Of a stretch of DNA of 64,000 bases, positions 10,589-22,938 are shown piece after piece. Under the pieces are notes generated by a model, which saw nothing but the letters and a program-made list of their open reading frames with translations, had not been told where the DNA came from and did not search any database. How positions within the stretch are numbered: position 1 is the stretch's first letter; each line of letters opens with the position of its first letter. The translations under genes and the position numbers were made by a program. This DNA comes from Hesseltinella vesiculosa (Eukaryota > Mucoromycota > Mucoromycetes > Mucorales > Cunninghamellaceae): positions 38,501-102,500 of the forward strand of contig MCGT01000052.1 in the NCBI GenBank assembly GCA_002104935.1, given 5' to 3'.

Positions 10589-13270
10589 ATGACCAGCTAC
10601 ATCAAATTCACCCCTCTTTCGGGGGCAAAGAACGAGGATCCATTGTGCTACTTGCTAGAAGTCGATGAAGTGAAAATCCTGCTCGATTGTGGTTGGACCG
10701 ATCAGTTTAATGTAGACGACCTTTTGCAGCTGAAAAAGTAAGCCCTCGCCCTTTTGGAACGTCTTCCGACTCATCCTGACGCCTGCTTTTCTACTCCTTG
10801 TTAGGATTGCCAAGCAAATCGATCTAGTGCTCTTGTCTCATTCCGATCTTGTTCATTTGGGCGCCTTTGCGTACGCGAAACACCACCTGGGTTTGACATG
10901 CCCAGCGTATGCGACGATGCCGGTCATCAACATGGGCAAAATGTGCATGTACGACATTTACCAGAGCAAGGCCAACGAAATGCAGTTTGATACATTTTCC
11001 TTGGAAGATGTCGACGATGCTTTTGACAAGACCACGCCCCTTCGCTACTCACAGCCTATCCCGCTTCCCGGCAAGTGTGTCGGCATCACCATCACAGCCT
11101 ATGCAGCCGCCCATACTGTTGGTGGTACCATTTGGAAAATCAAACAAGACACCAACGAAATCGTCTATGCTGTGGATTTCAACCATCGGAAAGAAAGGTA
11201 AAAAAAATATAGAAAGTCAAGACATCGGGGAACCAACGCCCATTCTTTTTTTTTTTCCCGTAGCCACTTGGATGGCACGGTGCTCCTGTCCGAAGGTGTC
11301 GTTTTGGATGCCTTGTCAAGACCTTCCCTGTTGATTACGGATGCTTTGAATGCGAATGTGATGCAAGCGCCTCGTCGTGATGACCGTCATGCTGCTCTCT
11401 TTGGTAAGTCCAGGTCGATGTCTAGAGAAAAAGTAGTCTAACTGTACCCACCCTTCCATCCTTCGCCTTTGCTTCAAAAAGATTCCATCCATTCGACACT
11501 AGGCAATGGCGGGAGCGTGTTGCTGCCGGCAGATTCAGCCTCCAGAGTACTTGAATTGAGCTACTTGCTCGACCAGCACTGGGCCAGTAAGCGACTGGAC
11601 TATCCTTTGATCATGCTCAGCCATACCAGCTACCACACCGTCCATTTTGCCAAAGTCATGCTGGAATGGATGCGCCACGACCTGACCAAGCAGTTCTCCC
11701 AGACACGCGAAAACCCATTTGAATTCAAATATCTGCGCTTGTGCCACCGGCTGGAAGACTTGGACGACTACCCGGGGCCCAAGGTGGTGATCGCCTCCAA
11801 CTACAGCCTGGACACGGGGTATGCTCGGGACCTGTTTGTCCGGTGGATGGTGCCGGCCGACTCGATGATCCAGAACACCCTGCTGCTGACCGAACGCGCG
11901 CTGCCGGGCTCGCTAGCCCGCACCATTTACGACGACTGGCTGCAGCTAGCCATCGAGCTTACCCACCAGCAAGACGGCGACAAACCCCCCAGCCTGATCA
12001 AGCCCATGGTCGACTATCAGCAACAATTAGACCTCACGCTGTTCAAGCGGGTGCCGTTGGAAGGTGCTGAGCTCAAGCAGTTCGAGGAAGAACAGCGCAT
12101 CGCTGCCGAGCGCGAGGCCATGCAGGCCGCCATCGAGGCCCGCAACCGCACAATCATGGAAGAAGATGCCTCGGACAGCTCTGATCTGGACGAAGCCGAC
12201 GATCCCGTCGATGGCCTCCTGACAAAGCAGCACGACCTGTATGTGCGCGACAGCGGCCGCTCGACAGGCTTCTTCAAGCAGATGCAAAGCTACCACATGT
12301 TCCCGTTTTCCGACCGGCGGAAAAAGATTGACGACTATGGCGAAGCGATCCAGACCGACCACTATGTGCTGGCAACCGATCTCGAGCGGATGCTGGCCGT
12401 GGATGGCGAAGGCGACACCGCCATGGAGGACATCACCAACAAAGATACCAAGGACGACAAGCCTCTGCTCCCTTCTCGTGATGCCACGCCCATGAAATAT
12501 ACCTCGTCTCAGCAAACCCTGGACGTCCGCTGCCATGTGCGATACATTGATCTCGAAGGTCTTTCCGACGGCCGCTCTGTCAAGAACATTTTACAGCAAA
12601 TCGCTCCCCGCAAACTGGTAAAACACCGCTCCCGGCACCCACCTCCTCTAAGGTTTTTTCATTTCCTTTCTAGATTTTAGTGCATGGCCGAGCTGATGCC
12701 ACCGACAACCTGGCACAGGCGTGCTTGACGTCGCCTCAATTCACAAACGAAGTGTATGCGCCCATCGTCGGCCAAGTGCTGAACGTGTCGGCGGCCACCA
12801 ACGTGTACCGGGTGCGGTTGACGGATGCGCTTGTCAATTCGCTGCATTTCTCAAAATTGGACGATTACGAGCTGGCCCGTGTCCATGGTTGGATCCACTT
12901 TCAAGAAGATTCCACTACCCCGTCGTTGGATGTGGCTCTTTCGACGGACGACCAGCCCTCATCGTCCGCTCTGGCCGTCCATGAGCGCCGGGAGCCGACC
13001 ATCTTCTTTGGCAACATCCTTTTGTCCGAATTCAAACGCGTCCTCCAAAATGAAGGCATCTCCGCTGAATTTAAAGGCGAAGGTATGCTGGTTTGCAACG
13101 ATCAGGTCATCATTCGAAAGGTAAGCTCCCCGCACAAAACCGAGGGGGATCAAAGGTGTTCATCTCCTTGTTTGTAGACGGGGACTGGCCGGCTTTTGAT
13201 TGAAGGCAACCTGTGTCAAGATTATTACAAAATTCGAAGTTTACTGTATTCCCAACATGCCATTTTGTAG
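10589..13270 (+). CDS. CFT2: Cleavage and polyadenylation factor subunit CPSF100/Cft2
   Basis: Six exons (10589-10737, 10805-11197, 11264-11403, 11482-12617, 12674-13120, 13178-13270) give 785 residues, matching the roughly 780 of CPSF100. It has a metallo-beta-lactamase/beta-CASP fold: the N-terminal [20 protein letters not shown], then [12 protein letters not shown] in place of the zinc-binding HxHxDH, as in the inactive CPSF100/Cft2 paralogue of the CPSF73 nuclease. The beta-CASP part includes [20 protein letters not shown]. An acidic, Ser/Asp-rich insert ([15 protein letters not shown]) interrupts the second half. The C-terminal domain ends in LLYSQHAIL. Cft2 works in the nucleus with CPSF73 and symplekin in pre-mRNA 3'-end cleavage. 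It is convergent with the next gene (about 296 bp between stops). Confidence 0.93.
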
Positions 13271-13566
13271 ATAAAATCTCGCTCTGCATGGCTTTTTCTC
13301 CAGCCGAATTCAACAAACAAAAAAAAAAAAAAAAAAAAAGAGGCTAGCCCTGAAGGACGGATTTGCTCGGACGCCTTTTGTGTTTTTTATGGCGGGGCTC
13401 CATTTGACAGCGCCGTCGTATTGACTAGTCATGCGTCGATAAGCAAAAGCGAGCACATATCAGAGTAAAAGCAAAGGGAATCAATGAATATTTTTTCTTG
13501 TGTAGACAAGGATGACAAGGGTATCGGTTGATCAAGGCTAGGTTGGTACTTGGCCAGCAAAAAGTC

Positions 13567-14643
13567 CTACATCAACGCGTTGAAGCGGTTGGGCGACTCC
13601 CTCTTTTTTTTTTTGCTGTTTACCTTTAACACGAGCCGTTTAGCGTCCTCAAAATCCAATTGGTGCAGATACTTCATCAACTATCCAGCCAGATAAGATA
13701 TGCCTCGTCAAGACTTCCGTTTGCAGGGGATCACGCCGTTTCTTACCTCAGCACCATTCGATAAAAGAGCCAGCTTTTCTGGAGGAGGGAGGCTGGTCAG
13801 GGTGTGGATCCTTTCCCGATCGAGTCGGCATTGAGCAAACTGAGTGGGCCAGTCGGAGGAAGTGCTACATGCGTGGGACGGTTCGCCAACGTCGACAAGC
13901 TGGCCGACGGCAGGCGCAGATGTCGTTTTGGACGAGGTTGGAAGTTCGACGGGGTCGGCGGCGCCTTGAGTGATTCTGTGCCGCAGGCGAATCCATCGAC
14001 GACGTCGTACAAAGGACCGAAAGTGTTTGTAATTGCCGTGCCAAACGGCTCCATGGAAACGCACAGCGTACTGCCATCCTGCTTCGTCCACATCGTCTGT
14101 CATGTCCACCATCCAATCCTTGTTGACCTTAAAGCTTGGGCGATTGGTTTCATCGGTGTTATTTATTTTTTTTTATCTTACCCATTCCCAGGTTGGATCA
14201 GGCAGCTGGTAGGTGGATGGCTTCATTGGTGTGAAGCTATTCGGAAACAGTGACGGTTATGGTAAGGTATTTTTTTTTTCAACATACTTCTTACTTCATA
14301 TTTGTATCACACCAAGGGTTGGGATCAAATTGTAAGAGACTAACAAAAAGAGTGAATAAAGCGTCGAGGTTCTTGCGGTTTTACGTTTTGGAACTATAGC
14401 CAACTGTCCAGGAACTTTTAAAGAGAAAGTGAGTGATGGCCATGCTGAGATGAAGGACATTTACCCACGTTGGCATTCGTATAAAATATCATAGACATAA
14501 TCATCCTTTGCATTCAAATGAGAAGGGAGCGTAGAAAGAGGTAAGGAGAGTCGGTGCCGTCGACTTGAGCGTGCTCGCTGGGTGAGTTCGCCCAGAGTTT
14601 TACGGATGTGAAATGAGCGTTGATGGGATCCTTGGCTTGACAT
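13567..14643 (-). CDS. Dysferlin-domain (DysF, peroxin/Spo73-like) protein
   Basis: Seven small exons on the minus strand (14465-14643, 14385-14414, 14295-14339, 14182-14236, 13747-14127, 13624-13680, 13567-13596) splice in phase to 258 residues. The N-terminal DysF half is visible as DYVYDILYECQRG, LLQFDPNPW and YQLPDPTWEW. The C-terminal half is WMVDMTDDVDEAGWQYAV, then FVRRRRWIR. This is the signature of fungal DysF proteins such as Pex23/Pex30-type peroxins, Spo73 and Mug65, which act at the endoplasmic reticulum, peroxisome or prospore membrane. No transmembrane segment is seen, which favours the Spo73/Mug65 type. The start at 14643 is the first in-frame ATG; an upstream exon around 14700-14880 (encoding an MGRLAFNLVHKVV peptide) is possible. 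Confidence 0.8.
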
Positions 14644-15248
14644 TCATGAATCAGGCAATAAAGGGAAAACGGAAAAAAAATAAAAAAAAGAAAGAAGAAA
14701 AATGCTTCATGGCAGGGCTATTTTGGGGGAGCGGGCAGCACACGTGGCACGCCTTCTTGTTTTGGACGATCCTTTCGACGTGTATGCCATGGTTTTATAA
14801 TGCAGTGGCTTCTCTTGTGTGACCACTTTGTGGACCAGGTTAAAGGCTAAGCGACCCATGGTTTTGTTTCCACTTTGCCAAAGACCACTCTCTTCCAAAG
14901 CCCTTTTTTGGCTCCTTTTTTGTTGGTCAAAGCGGGAAAAAGCCAGGTTTTTGGTCGAGCGTCCATCGATGAGGAACGATCAGCATAAAAAAAACGAGGT
15001 GCCAAGGTTTGTCAAAGGAGCCCGTGATGTTTATTTTCCAACGGCATAAAGTTATTTTTTTTTTCATTTTGGAGCTTTGCTGAATCCATTGGTGGGTGTC
15101 CACATAAAAAAGGGAGCTTTTTGTTTGAATTCTCCTGAATTTTCTCCCTTTTCAGCTGTTGTCCCCTCTCCCCCCATCCCCCAAAACAATAGCATCTTTT
15201 TTTTTTTTCTTATTTTTTATTTTTTTTCTCTTTTTTCTTTTTTTCCAG
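14644..15248. other. Divergent intergenic region, DysF gene / RasGEF
   Basis: About 600 bp between two divergent genes. The RasGEF reading frame opens at 15249 just after a T-rich run and AG, so at least one short 5' exon of that gene should lie here. An ATG at 14969 followed by a possible donor at 15006 would join in phase, but the evidence is thin. Confidence 0.45.
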
Positions 15249-18200
15249 TGATTTTGATGGTGACCTTCTTGTTCCCGGAACTAAAGTAAACCTCGCCACT
15301 TTTACGACGCAACTGACCCTTTCGTATAGGCGGCGGTCAAAATCCTTTGGCGATTTGAAAAAAGGTCAGGTGTATGACCATCAGCCGTATCGTCATAGTA
15401 TGTTCTTCCCTTCCGCACTGACAACTCGACCCACCCACGCTCCTTTACAACAATCCTTTAAAAGGTTTGTTAGTGAACCGGCCTTCCCGACCCTGCATGT
15501 GTCAATCGATCCCTGTCAAGACCAGCTCTATCCCCTTGCCTTGACTTCTCCCCCTGATTCCACCACCTCCAATAACACCGACGGTAAAAAAAAACCTGGC
15601 TATCCCCTCCCCCGAGAAGTCTCTCTCCCGGCTCACCCCTCTTTTCCCATTTTCTGATCTTTTTCTGATTCGATCAAAAACTGGACTAAACTTGGCTTTT
15701 CTTACGCATAGCTGCATCATCGACTGTGCAAAAGGTGTCACCAACAAACTTGTTGACCAACGACAGTACCGTCAATGATGTCATCGCCAACGCACCCTTC
15801 TCCCCCTTGCCACCGGCGGATAACAACGTTCAGATCTTTGACGTATTGGACAACCCCAGCCCTGCCTTTATCCATTACAGTCAACGATCCGCCAAACCCA
15901 ATACCACCATCATTTCTGTCACAGTGGAAAAACTCGTCGAGATCATGACCAAGGATATGGGTAATTTTTCTTCTAAATTACCCATTAACCTCGTTTTGGA
16001 AACTGCCTGACGCTTTTTTTTTTTAATGACTCATTTTTTTCTTTGGCAAAATGGATGATTTAAAATCTCCTTAGAGACCGAATTGATGACGGGTTTTTTC
16101 TTGACCTTCCGTGACTATCTCACTCCCATTCGACTCTGCAAGCTGCTGATTCTCCGCTTTCGTTGGGCTCTCAAAGATGACTCGGACGCTCGCCGCCTTG
16201 TTCGTATCAGGTCAGCCTTAAAAAACACGGGCCCTGGGGTAATACAAAAAAAGAAATGCAGGGTAATTGACACTCTTTTTTAAATAGAACGTTTGTTGTG
16301 CTACGCTACTGGATCAGCCATTACTGGGAACACGATTTCAAAGACGCTCGTCCACTCCGCTTCATGCTTTGTACTTTTCTGTCCAAAGTCCGATCCCACC
16401 CTCTGATCCAAACATCTCCAAGAGACGACCGCATTGTCCACCAATTAAGACATCTCCTGAAACTCCAGAAGAAAAAATACCATTCGCCTTCCCATGGATC
16501 CCTCGACAGCGCCTCCATCACCCTCGATTCTGACAACCCCCTCCAGCCTAAAAAACGCGAGCGCCAGGTCTCAGCCACCAGCAGCGCCAGCATCCCCTTT
16601 TCCGTCCTCACCAACACCACCTCCTCGCCTCGCCACAGCATGCAAGAATCATGGCACCTTGGCCTGCAGTCCATCAAGCGCACCTTACCATCCGTCTGCC
16701 ACTCCCTTGTCCAGAACCTGTCGCCACCCACCAAACCTGCCGATCGTGACAGCGCCTTGTTCCACCACGACCAGTGCTCCTGCTCCGCCACCCCTCGCCA
16801 CCAACGCCGCATCAGCAACAAATGGGCCCTACCCGAGCGCTGGTTCTCCTCGCTCTCGGCCTCGCCTTCCATCCCTTCTGCTGACGAGCCTTGTCCGCTG
16901 CATCCCAAATCTTCCGCCAACCTTCCCGCGCAACCGCTCCGCCGCCCGCTGGATCGTCGCCCCCGACCCTTGTCCCATCCACACCACGCCCAGCCACCCC
17001 ACCAGCGACAGCAGCACCGCGCCTCCTACTATAGCGAAGGTGCCGTCTCCGATGGCTCTGTGCGGAGCAAAGGCACCATCACCTCTCTGCCGGCCATGCT
17101 GACCCTCGACCTGGCAGCCGACCCGCCAACCAAATCTTCCTACCAATCGCTTGTCCTCATCTATCGATCGGAAACCATAGCCCAGCAATTCACTTTACTC
17201 GAGCAGCAAATGCTGCAGCACGTCACCTGGAACGAGCTGGTCGACCTACGCTGGCGCAAGCGGTCCAAAGGCACTGTCCTCTCACCCGACCTGCCCCTTC
17301 AGCACGGCGTCGAACAGCTCATTGGCTTCTTCAACAAAGTAAGCCCCTCCTCCTGGAAACAGCGACCTCCTCACTTTTTTTTTTATTTTTTTTTACTGAA
17401 GACGTGTCAATGGGTGTCGTCTGAAATTGTTCGTACCCAGTCCATCGGCAAGCGCGCACGCGTGATTGCCAAATTCATCCGGATCGCCATGGTAACTTTT
17501 AGAATGCAAATCCCACCCTCTTTTCTCATTATTTTTTTTTCAGAAATGCCATCAGCACAAAAACTACAGCACCCTGATGCAGATCTTGCTGGGACTCCAA
17601 TCGCCCTGGGTCACGCGTTTGGAGCGGACATGGCAGCGCGTTGGGCAATTTGAAATGCAAGCCTTTGGCGAATTAAAGGAGCTAGCCAAACCATTCCGCA
17701 ACTGGAAGAATGTGCGAGAAGCCATGACGTTGGTCACGCAGGATATCGATGAAGCCTCTGCCCTTGAAGCTGTCTTGAGTCAACAACACCATACAACCAC
17801 TCTTCCTGGCTGCATCCCCTTTTTAGGTAAACCTTGAACAATGGCGCTCTTCCACGAGTAAAAAAAAAAAAAAAAGAGGTTGGATCTCCCTTCACTCACT
17901 TTTCTTTTTTTTTTTTTCGTGGTAGGTCTCTATCTCTCCGATCTTGTGTTCAATGCGGAACTACCAACATGGATCGATGCCAAAATTGACACGGTAGCCA
18001 ATGATCAACTGCGTGAAACAAAGCACCAGAGCGTACAAGATCAGCTTCTTTACCAAAGTCTCGTCGGTCGCATGGTGAACTATAACAAATTTAGGATCAC
18101 TGGTAAAAAAAAAGCATCCCCCCCCTCCCAATGTCTCAGCGAACGGACATCTACTTACACTCTTTTTTCATTTTTTTTAGCTTGTACAGTCAAGCACATT

Positions 18201-18329
18201 TTGACTTTCCAAGTGCTCAGCCGCAATTACTCATTCACATCCCATTCTGTCATTGCGCTTGCCCTCGACAATCTGGATTACCTTGACGATGACAGCCTCC
18301 AAAAAGAAAGCTATCACTGTGAACCCTAG
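15249..18329 (+). CDS. CDC25-type Ras guanine nucleotide exchange factor (5' end incomplete)
   Basis: Eight exons (15249-15583, 15712-15960, 16075-16210, 16288-17338, 17402-17491, 17544-17826, 17926-18102, 18181-18329) give at least 822 residues. The RasGEF N-terminal domain starts near SVTVEKLVEIMTKDMETEL and covers TFRDYLTP and YWISHYWEHDF. A Ser/Pro/His-rich linker of about 250 residues follows. The catalytic CDC25 domain begins at ETIAQQFTLLEQQML and has WVSSEIVRTQSIGKRARVI, ALEAVLSQQH and the hallmark GCIPFLGLYLSDLVF. It should load GTP onto a Ras-family GTPase; the substrate cannot be told from sequence. The frame opens at an acceptor, so one or more upstream exons with the true start are missing from this model. 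Confidence 0.9.
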
Positions 18330-18528
18330 GTTTGGTTTGAATAAATAAATCGAGGGCTTCTTTCATTGCTCCCCCCTGCAACAAAGGACGCGCGGGCTTG
18401 TTTTCTTCAAAGGTTGACAGGAAGAATCGGTCAGTTGGCTGTATCTGGGGGAGGCTCAAGAGGTAATAATGCAGGCTGCGGAGGAGATAGAAATAGGGAT
18501 GTACCCGCGTCATGGCAGCTGAATTCAA
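18250..18528 (-). CDS. Small hypothetical protein, doubtful
   Basis: A 92-codon frame on the minus strand starting MNSAAMTRVHPYFYLLRSLH. Its first two thirds lie in the 308-bp gap between the RasGEF and transporter stops; its last 80 bp are antisense to the RasGEF C-terminus. The part YFYLLRSLHYYLLSLP followed by an FEENK-like segment is loosely reminiscent of LYR-motif mitochondrial proteins. The overlap and missing upstream context argue against a real gene. Listed only so that the gap is accounted for. Confidence 0.2.
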   Translation of the reverse strand: MNSAAMTRVHPYFYLLRSLHYYLLSLPQIQPTDRFFLSTFEENKPARPLLQGGAMKEALDLFIQTKPRVHSDSFLFGGCHRQGNPDCRGQAQ

Positions 18529-18637
18529 GGTAACTGTGTATTAAAAATGCTCCAGAGAGATGCTCACGGAAAAAAAAAAAAAAAAAAGTTGATAAAGTGT
18601 AGAGAGGGTATCATGTCTAAGTAAACGAGGAAAAGAA

Positions 18638-20670
18638 TCATCCATCCTGTTCTTCCAAGCGAATGGGCCCGGTAGAGGGCATGGAGGAGGCACCACTCCA
18701 ACGAGGCACGGCATAACGTCGGCCAGCCCTGCCTCTATCAATCCAACGCCAGGTGCCCATGATGGCATGGATGATCCATTTGACAAGATCGCTCAGGCCA
18801 CAGCGGGTGTTTGTTTCCAGATACAATTCCAAACTGAAGGACGTCAGCAGAATCACAACATAAAACATGGTCACCGGCCCCCATCGCTCGTAAATCATAC
18901 CACCAAGCAAGCTTCCAAGACCAGCTCCTACACCAGCATACATGGCAGCAAGAATGCCTATTCGTGCCAGGGGTTACAAACAGACAGTCTCTGGCATCCC
19001 CTCTCCCATCCTTACCTTGGGAAGTGGCTTGCAAAGACGGAGGCGCCAGTTCATCGGCTTGAACAACACCTGCCCCCCAAAGGGCGGAAAATGCAATGCC
19101 TGGGAAGAAAGAAGAAGCAATAGGTAAGATCGACCGTTCGACTCGTCCAAGTTGGTCCTACCGTTCAATAGATGCAAGCCAAGCGCAATGACCGCTCCCG
19201 TTGGTCCTTTTGGTAACAAGGTGTACGCAAACACACGCACAATCGTCAAAACATGGCCAAGAATAATCAAGAACCGGATGCCAAAAATGCGAATCAACTG
19301 GAAGAGAACGAGAGCGGATGAGTGTCAGGCGCCATGCTCGGCTTTCTTTTCATTGCACCTACATCCCGGGAATAAAAAAAGAAAAGCAATTCGGTCACCG
19401 AGCCCACAAGGCCGGTGAGGCCGACAAGAGTAGAGCTTGCACCGAGATCCTGCTTGAGAAAGATGAAGAGAAAGCTGATCACCATGTTGAGCGAAGCGCC
19501 CATCAGCATCATCGTCAGGAAGAAGAGGTAGACTTGGCGCTGTTTGATGAGCTCCCATAACGTGGTAGGAAGCGATGGCATGTGATGGGTTTGGTCATCC
19601 GAGGCCGTTGACAGCCGCCGGTGGGCGGGTGGATTGGACAGATTGACAGCTTCGATAATGCTGGACTCGGTGGCGAACTGAATCAGACGCTGGATCTCGT
19701 TTTGGCGGACCTGGAGTGGTTCATCGTCGCCCTCGTCATCGCTAACATCATGCGGGTGGGCATCTTCTAGATGGAATTGCTGAACTTTGCGTCGCAGGTT
19801 GGATGAGCTGTTCATCCAGGCAGGATCGTCAACGAAGGTCATGGATGGCTGGTGTGGGTAGGAGGAGGTGGAGGGGCGACGGCGTGCCAAGGCCATGGTG
19901 CTATTGCTATCGCGCCCAGACACCGACTCGGGCTTGAAAAGGGTCATGCCGGCCGTCAAGATGAAAAAAATGGCAGAGATGGCATACACATAAAATATGG
20001 AATTCATGTCCTCCGTCCAGTCCGCGATCATCCCCACCAGCGACGAAGCCACACCAAACGAGATGGACCCATACATGCGTTGACGTCCTGGTGATGCAAA
20101 ATGAAAGCGGTGGGTGGTTGTTGCGTGCCGCGCTTGCTTATCTTTTTATGCCAGCTTACCATACATATTCTTGTTTTTACCGAGGATCTTGAGCACACCA
20201 CCATCTACCAGGGGTAAGACAGGAACGCCAAAAAATGCAAAGCACACAGATGTGATGGTGACCAGGGTGACCGTCATTCGATTCTTGGCGTCACCATCCA
20301 AGTCTTGCACTACCACCGACACACCCATCACGCTGACAATAGCCACCGTGGCGGCCGTTTGTATGATGCACATGATATAGTTGTGTGTCCTTGTCTTATC
20401 CGCCAATGCTGTCCACAGAGGGCACGCCACAGCTGAAATAAACGGCGCTAATTAGAACCACAAGGGAGCAAGTACGTTAGCCAAGACATTAGGCAGTAAA
20501 AAAAACTCCCCTTTTCTTTCTTTACCAATGGCTACAAGCAGTCCAATTTGATTACTTTTCAGCCCAAGTTGCGAAGAATAAAAGAGCGTCAAATACACAG
20601 GGGCAGATCCTTGACATGCAAAGATAAATGTGTACAAAAGTTTAGGAGCAATGTATAGCATTGAACCCAT
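18638..20670 (-). CDS. Major facilitator superfamily transporter, MFSD6/LacY-like
   Basis: Six exons on the minus strand (20526-20670, 20160-20447, 19363-20087, 19162-19297, 19016-19099, 18638-18957) give 565 residues. Twelve hydrophobic segments are split by a long acidic Ser-rich cytosolic loop (about residues 230-320, including SDDEGDDEP). The pattern PKLLYTFIFACQGSAPVYL, then LGLKSNQIGLLVAIAP, and later GVVQADELAPPSLQATSQG and AGVGAGLGSLLGGMIYERWG fit the MFS_1_like/MFSD6 group (PF12832). The substrate is unknown. The start is the ATG of MGSMLYIAPK; an in-frame ATG further upstream (MLGQLSFF) is less likely because it adds a poly-Phe run. It lies head-to-tail with the DASS transporter upstream on the same strand. 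Confidence 0.88.
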
Positions 20671-20898
20671 ATTAAAATAAAAACTGCAAATAAGAAAGAA
20701 AAAAAAAAAAGGGAGGAAAAAAGACAGCTGACCCAACATAAAACAGTTCTCCCCCGCTACGACACGTTGCCGTTTTTGGCCGTTCCTCTGCCTTTCAACG
20801 TGTCATGGACCGTCCTTTTATTAACTAGCCAAGTCGCTTTTACTGTAATAGGGGCTAAATGGGGTATCTTCTATTAAGTCACGCCAAAGGCATCATTT

Positions 20899-22938
20899 TT
20901 AACACCAACCAAGCATTTTCCAGTAGCCGAGGCCGATCGTGAAATAAACCACGAGGTAGAATATGGCCATCAGAAACCCAATGGCAAACCATTTTCCTCG
21001 AGAAACATACCCAGGTGCATAATACATGGCAGTTGTGCCTGTAGAAAAATTGGTCTGAACAAAAAAAAAAAAAAAATCAGTGACCTCGGCGTTGACCAGG
21101 CACACCTTTCTTACCATGCAACCACCCAAGGCACCAAAATAAGCCAGCAATAGGACCAAGACCATTGGCTTTGCTCCCAACGCCTGGCCAGCTTCCATAA
21201 AAGTGCCGATAAATGCTACCGTGTGAGCACTGAGGGAAGAGAAGAGGAAGGTGGTAAAGAAATAAGCGGCAGCCAGACATGGAACAGCTGGTAAACCAAG
21301 TTCCGAGATGCCATTGGAGATCTTGGTGCCCAAGAAAGTGGATGCACCCGCGTTGGAGAGGTGCTGGGCCATGGTAATAAAGCCTCCTAACCAAACAAGC
21401 GTATCCCACTATTGAAAAACATCATGAGCGTGGTGGTGCTTTTTTTGTACTTCAACTTGCGGCCTGTGTATTTGTCGAGACATCTTTCCAGGTCAGCGTG
21501 CCCAAATGCAACAGGACGACCAGGCCCAGTAAAGCAACCAGCGTCGAATCGAGGTGGGTATAGCCCGACGTGATCCAAAAGGCCAGGCAGGCCAACAAAA
21601 CCGCGCAAAGTTGCTTTTGATATATAAAACAAAGAGAGTCAGTTGACAATTGGCTCGGTACTTTTTTCCAAGTCACCTTTTCCTTCTTGGATAGGGAGCC
21701 CATGGTGTCTAGTTCGTTTCTTGCCCGGGCTACGACGTCTTGTTGGAAAGCCATCTTTTCTTCAGGTGACGATAGCATACAGCGAGCCATGATCAGCGGC
21801 ATGGCAAGCGCACAAACCAGGCCTGGAACAATACTGCCCTTGAGCCAAGTCATAAACGAAAAGCCCATCTTTGGAAATAGCTCCTGGCTTTTGGCGACCA
21901 CAATTGGATTAGAGGCCATGCCTACAAAAAAAAAAAAAGTGAGACCATGCATGAAAATAACCCCCCCTCCCACAGGATCGGGGTTTCTTTTTACCGGTGA
22001 GGAACATGGAGGCGGACAGCAGATTTGCGTGGGACCCAAGCAGCATTAAGAAACCGCCCAGAGCTGGCCGATGGCTCGGGGACGACCCCATGGTCTGTGC
22101 CATTGACTGGACTACTGGAAGGATAATCCCACCTCCTCGTGCAGTGTTACTTGGTACAAAAGGGGCGACCAGTATTTCTAGCAAAAAAAAAAAAAAAAAA
22201 AGAGAAAAAAGTTCCAAATCGAGTCAATGACACGAAGGAGGGGGAAATGTGCCTTATTTACCAGAGAACACCACGGCATAACCTAGCCCCAGGGGACTTT
22301 GGCCAAACCGTTCGATGAGATACAAGGACAGGCGTTTTCCAAGACCTGTGAGCTCGACGGCCTTGCCCAAATGGAAAGCAGAAAAAATCAGCCAAACCAC
22401 GGTATTGGAGAACCCTTCTAGAGAATGCGCAAAAGCGTCCTGGGTGGCGTCGCAGTCGTACATGAAGCTTTCGCCAGACAAGGATGTGGAGGGTGTGCCG
22501 CACAGCCGGCATTCGATGCTTTCGCCAGTGGTATGATCGTTGCATTGGAAGGATTGCGTCACAGATAAAAACACGAGCGCCGTTAAGACAAGGGTCGGTA
22601 GCTGGACGTTGGTGGTCATCAAAGCAAAAATACAACTGTCAAAAAGAAGGAAGTGAGGATCCGCATCTTCCTCTACTTTCAGAAAGGTACCTAATGAACA
22701 CAGCAAGGATATGAATGGCAGTGAGAGACAAATCGTCGTCGGGCTTGATGCCAAACCAAAGGAAACAGCCAACGAGGATCGAAGGTAGCAAGGTCAGCGC
22801 CTCACTCGTGGCTAGAGTGTGCCACCATGGCTTCTTGGGTTCAGGGTGGGTGAGTAAACACGTACATTCATCGGGATCGATGGCTATGGATGTAGCTGAT
22901 GGCGATCTTATTGACGTGCTTTGGTATGGAGCCACCAT
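20899..22938 (-). CDS. SLC13/DASS-family divalent anion transporter
   Basis: Seven exons (22691-22938, 22262-22635, 21995-22177, 21677-21921, 21461-21613, 21115-21408, 20899-21054) give 550 residues. About 12 hydrophobic segments are present. The family motif region VAPFVPSNTARGGGIILPV contains the Ser-Asn-Thr substrate and ion signature of divalent anion:Na+ symporters, repeated in the second half as NFSTGTTAMYYAPGYVSRG. Likely substrates are dicarboxylates such as malate or 2-oxoglutarate, inferred from the SNTARGG type. An unusual Cys-rich extracytosolic loop (residues about 110-150, with CNDHTTGESIECRLCG) follows an early membrane segment. The intron between 21461 and 21408 has a GC donor (GCAAGT). 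The start is the ATG at 22938. Confidence 0.9.

Noticed and set aside
16321..17188. Antisense frames across the RasGEF linker
   Set aside because: The linker is Ser/Pro/His-rich, which yields open but meaningless frames on the other strand.
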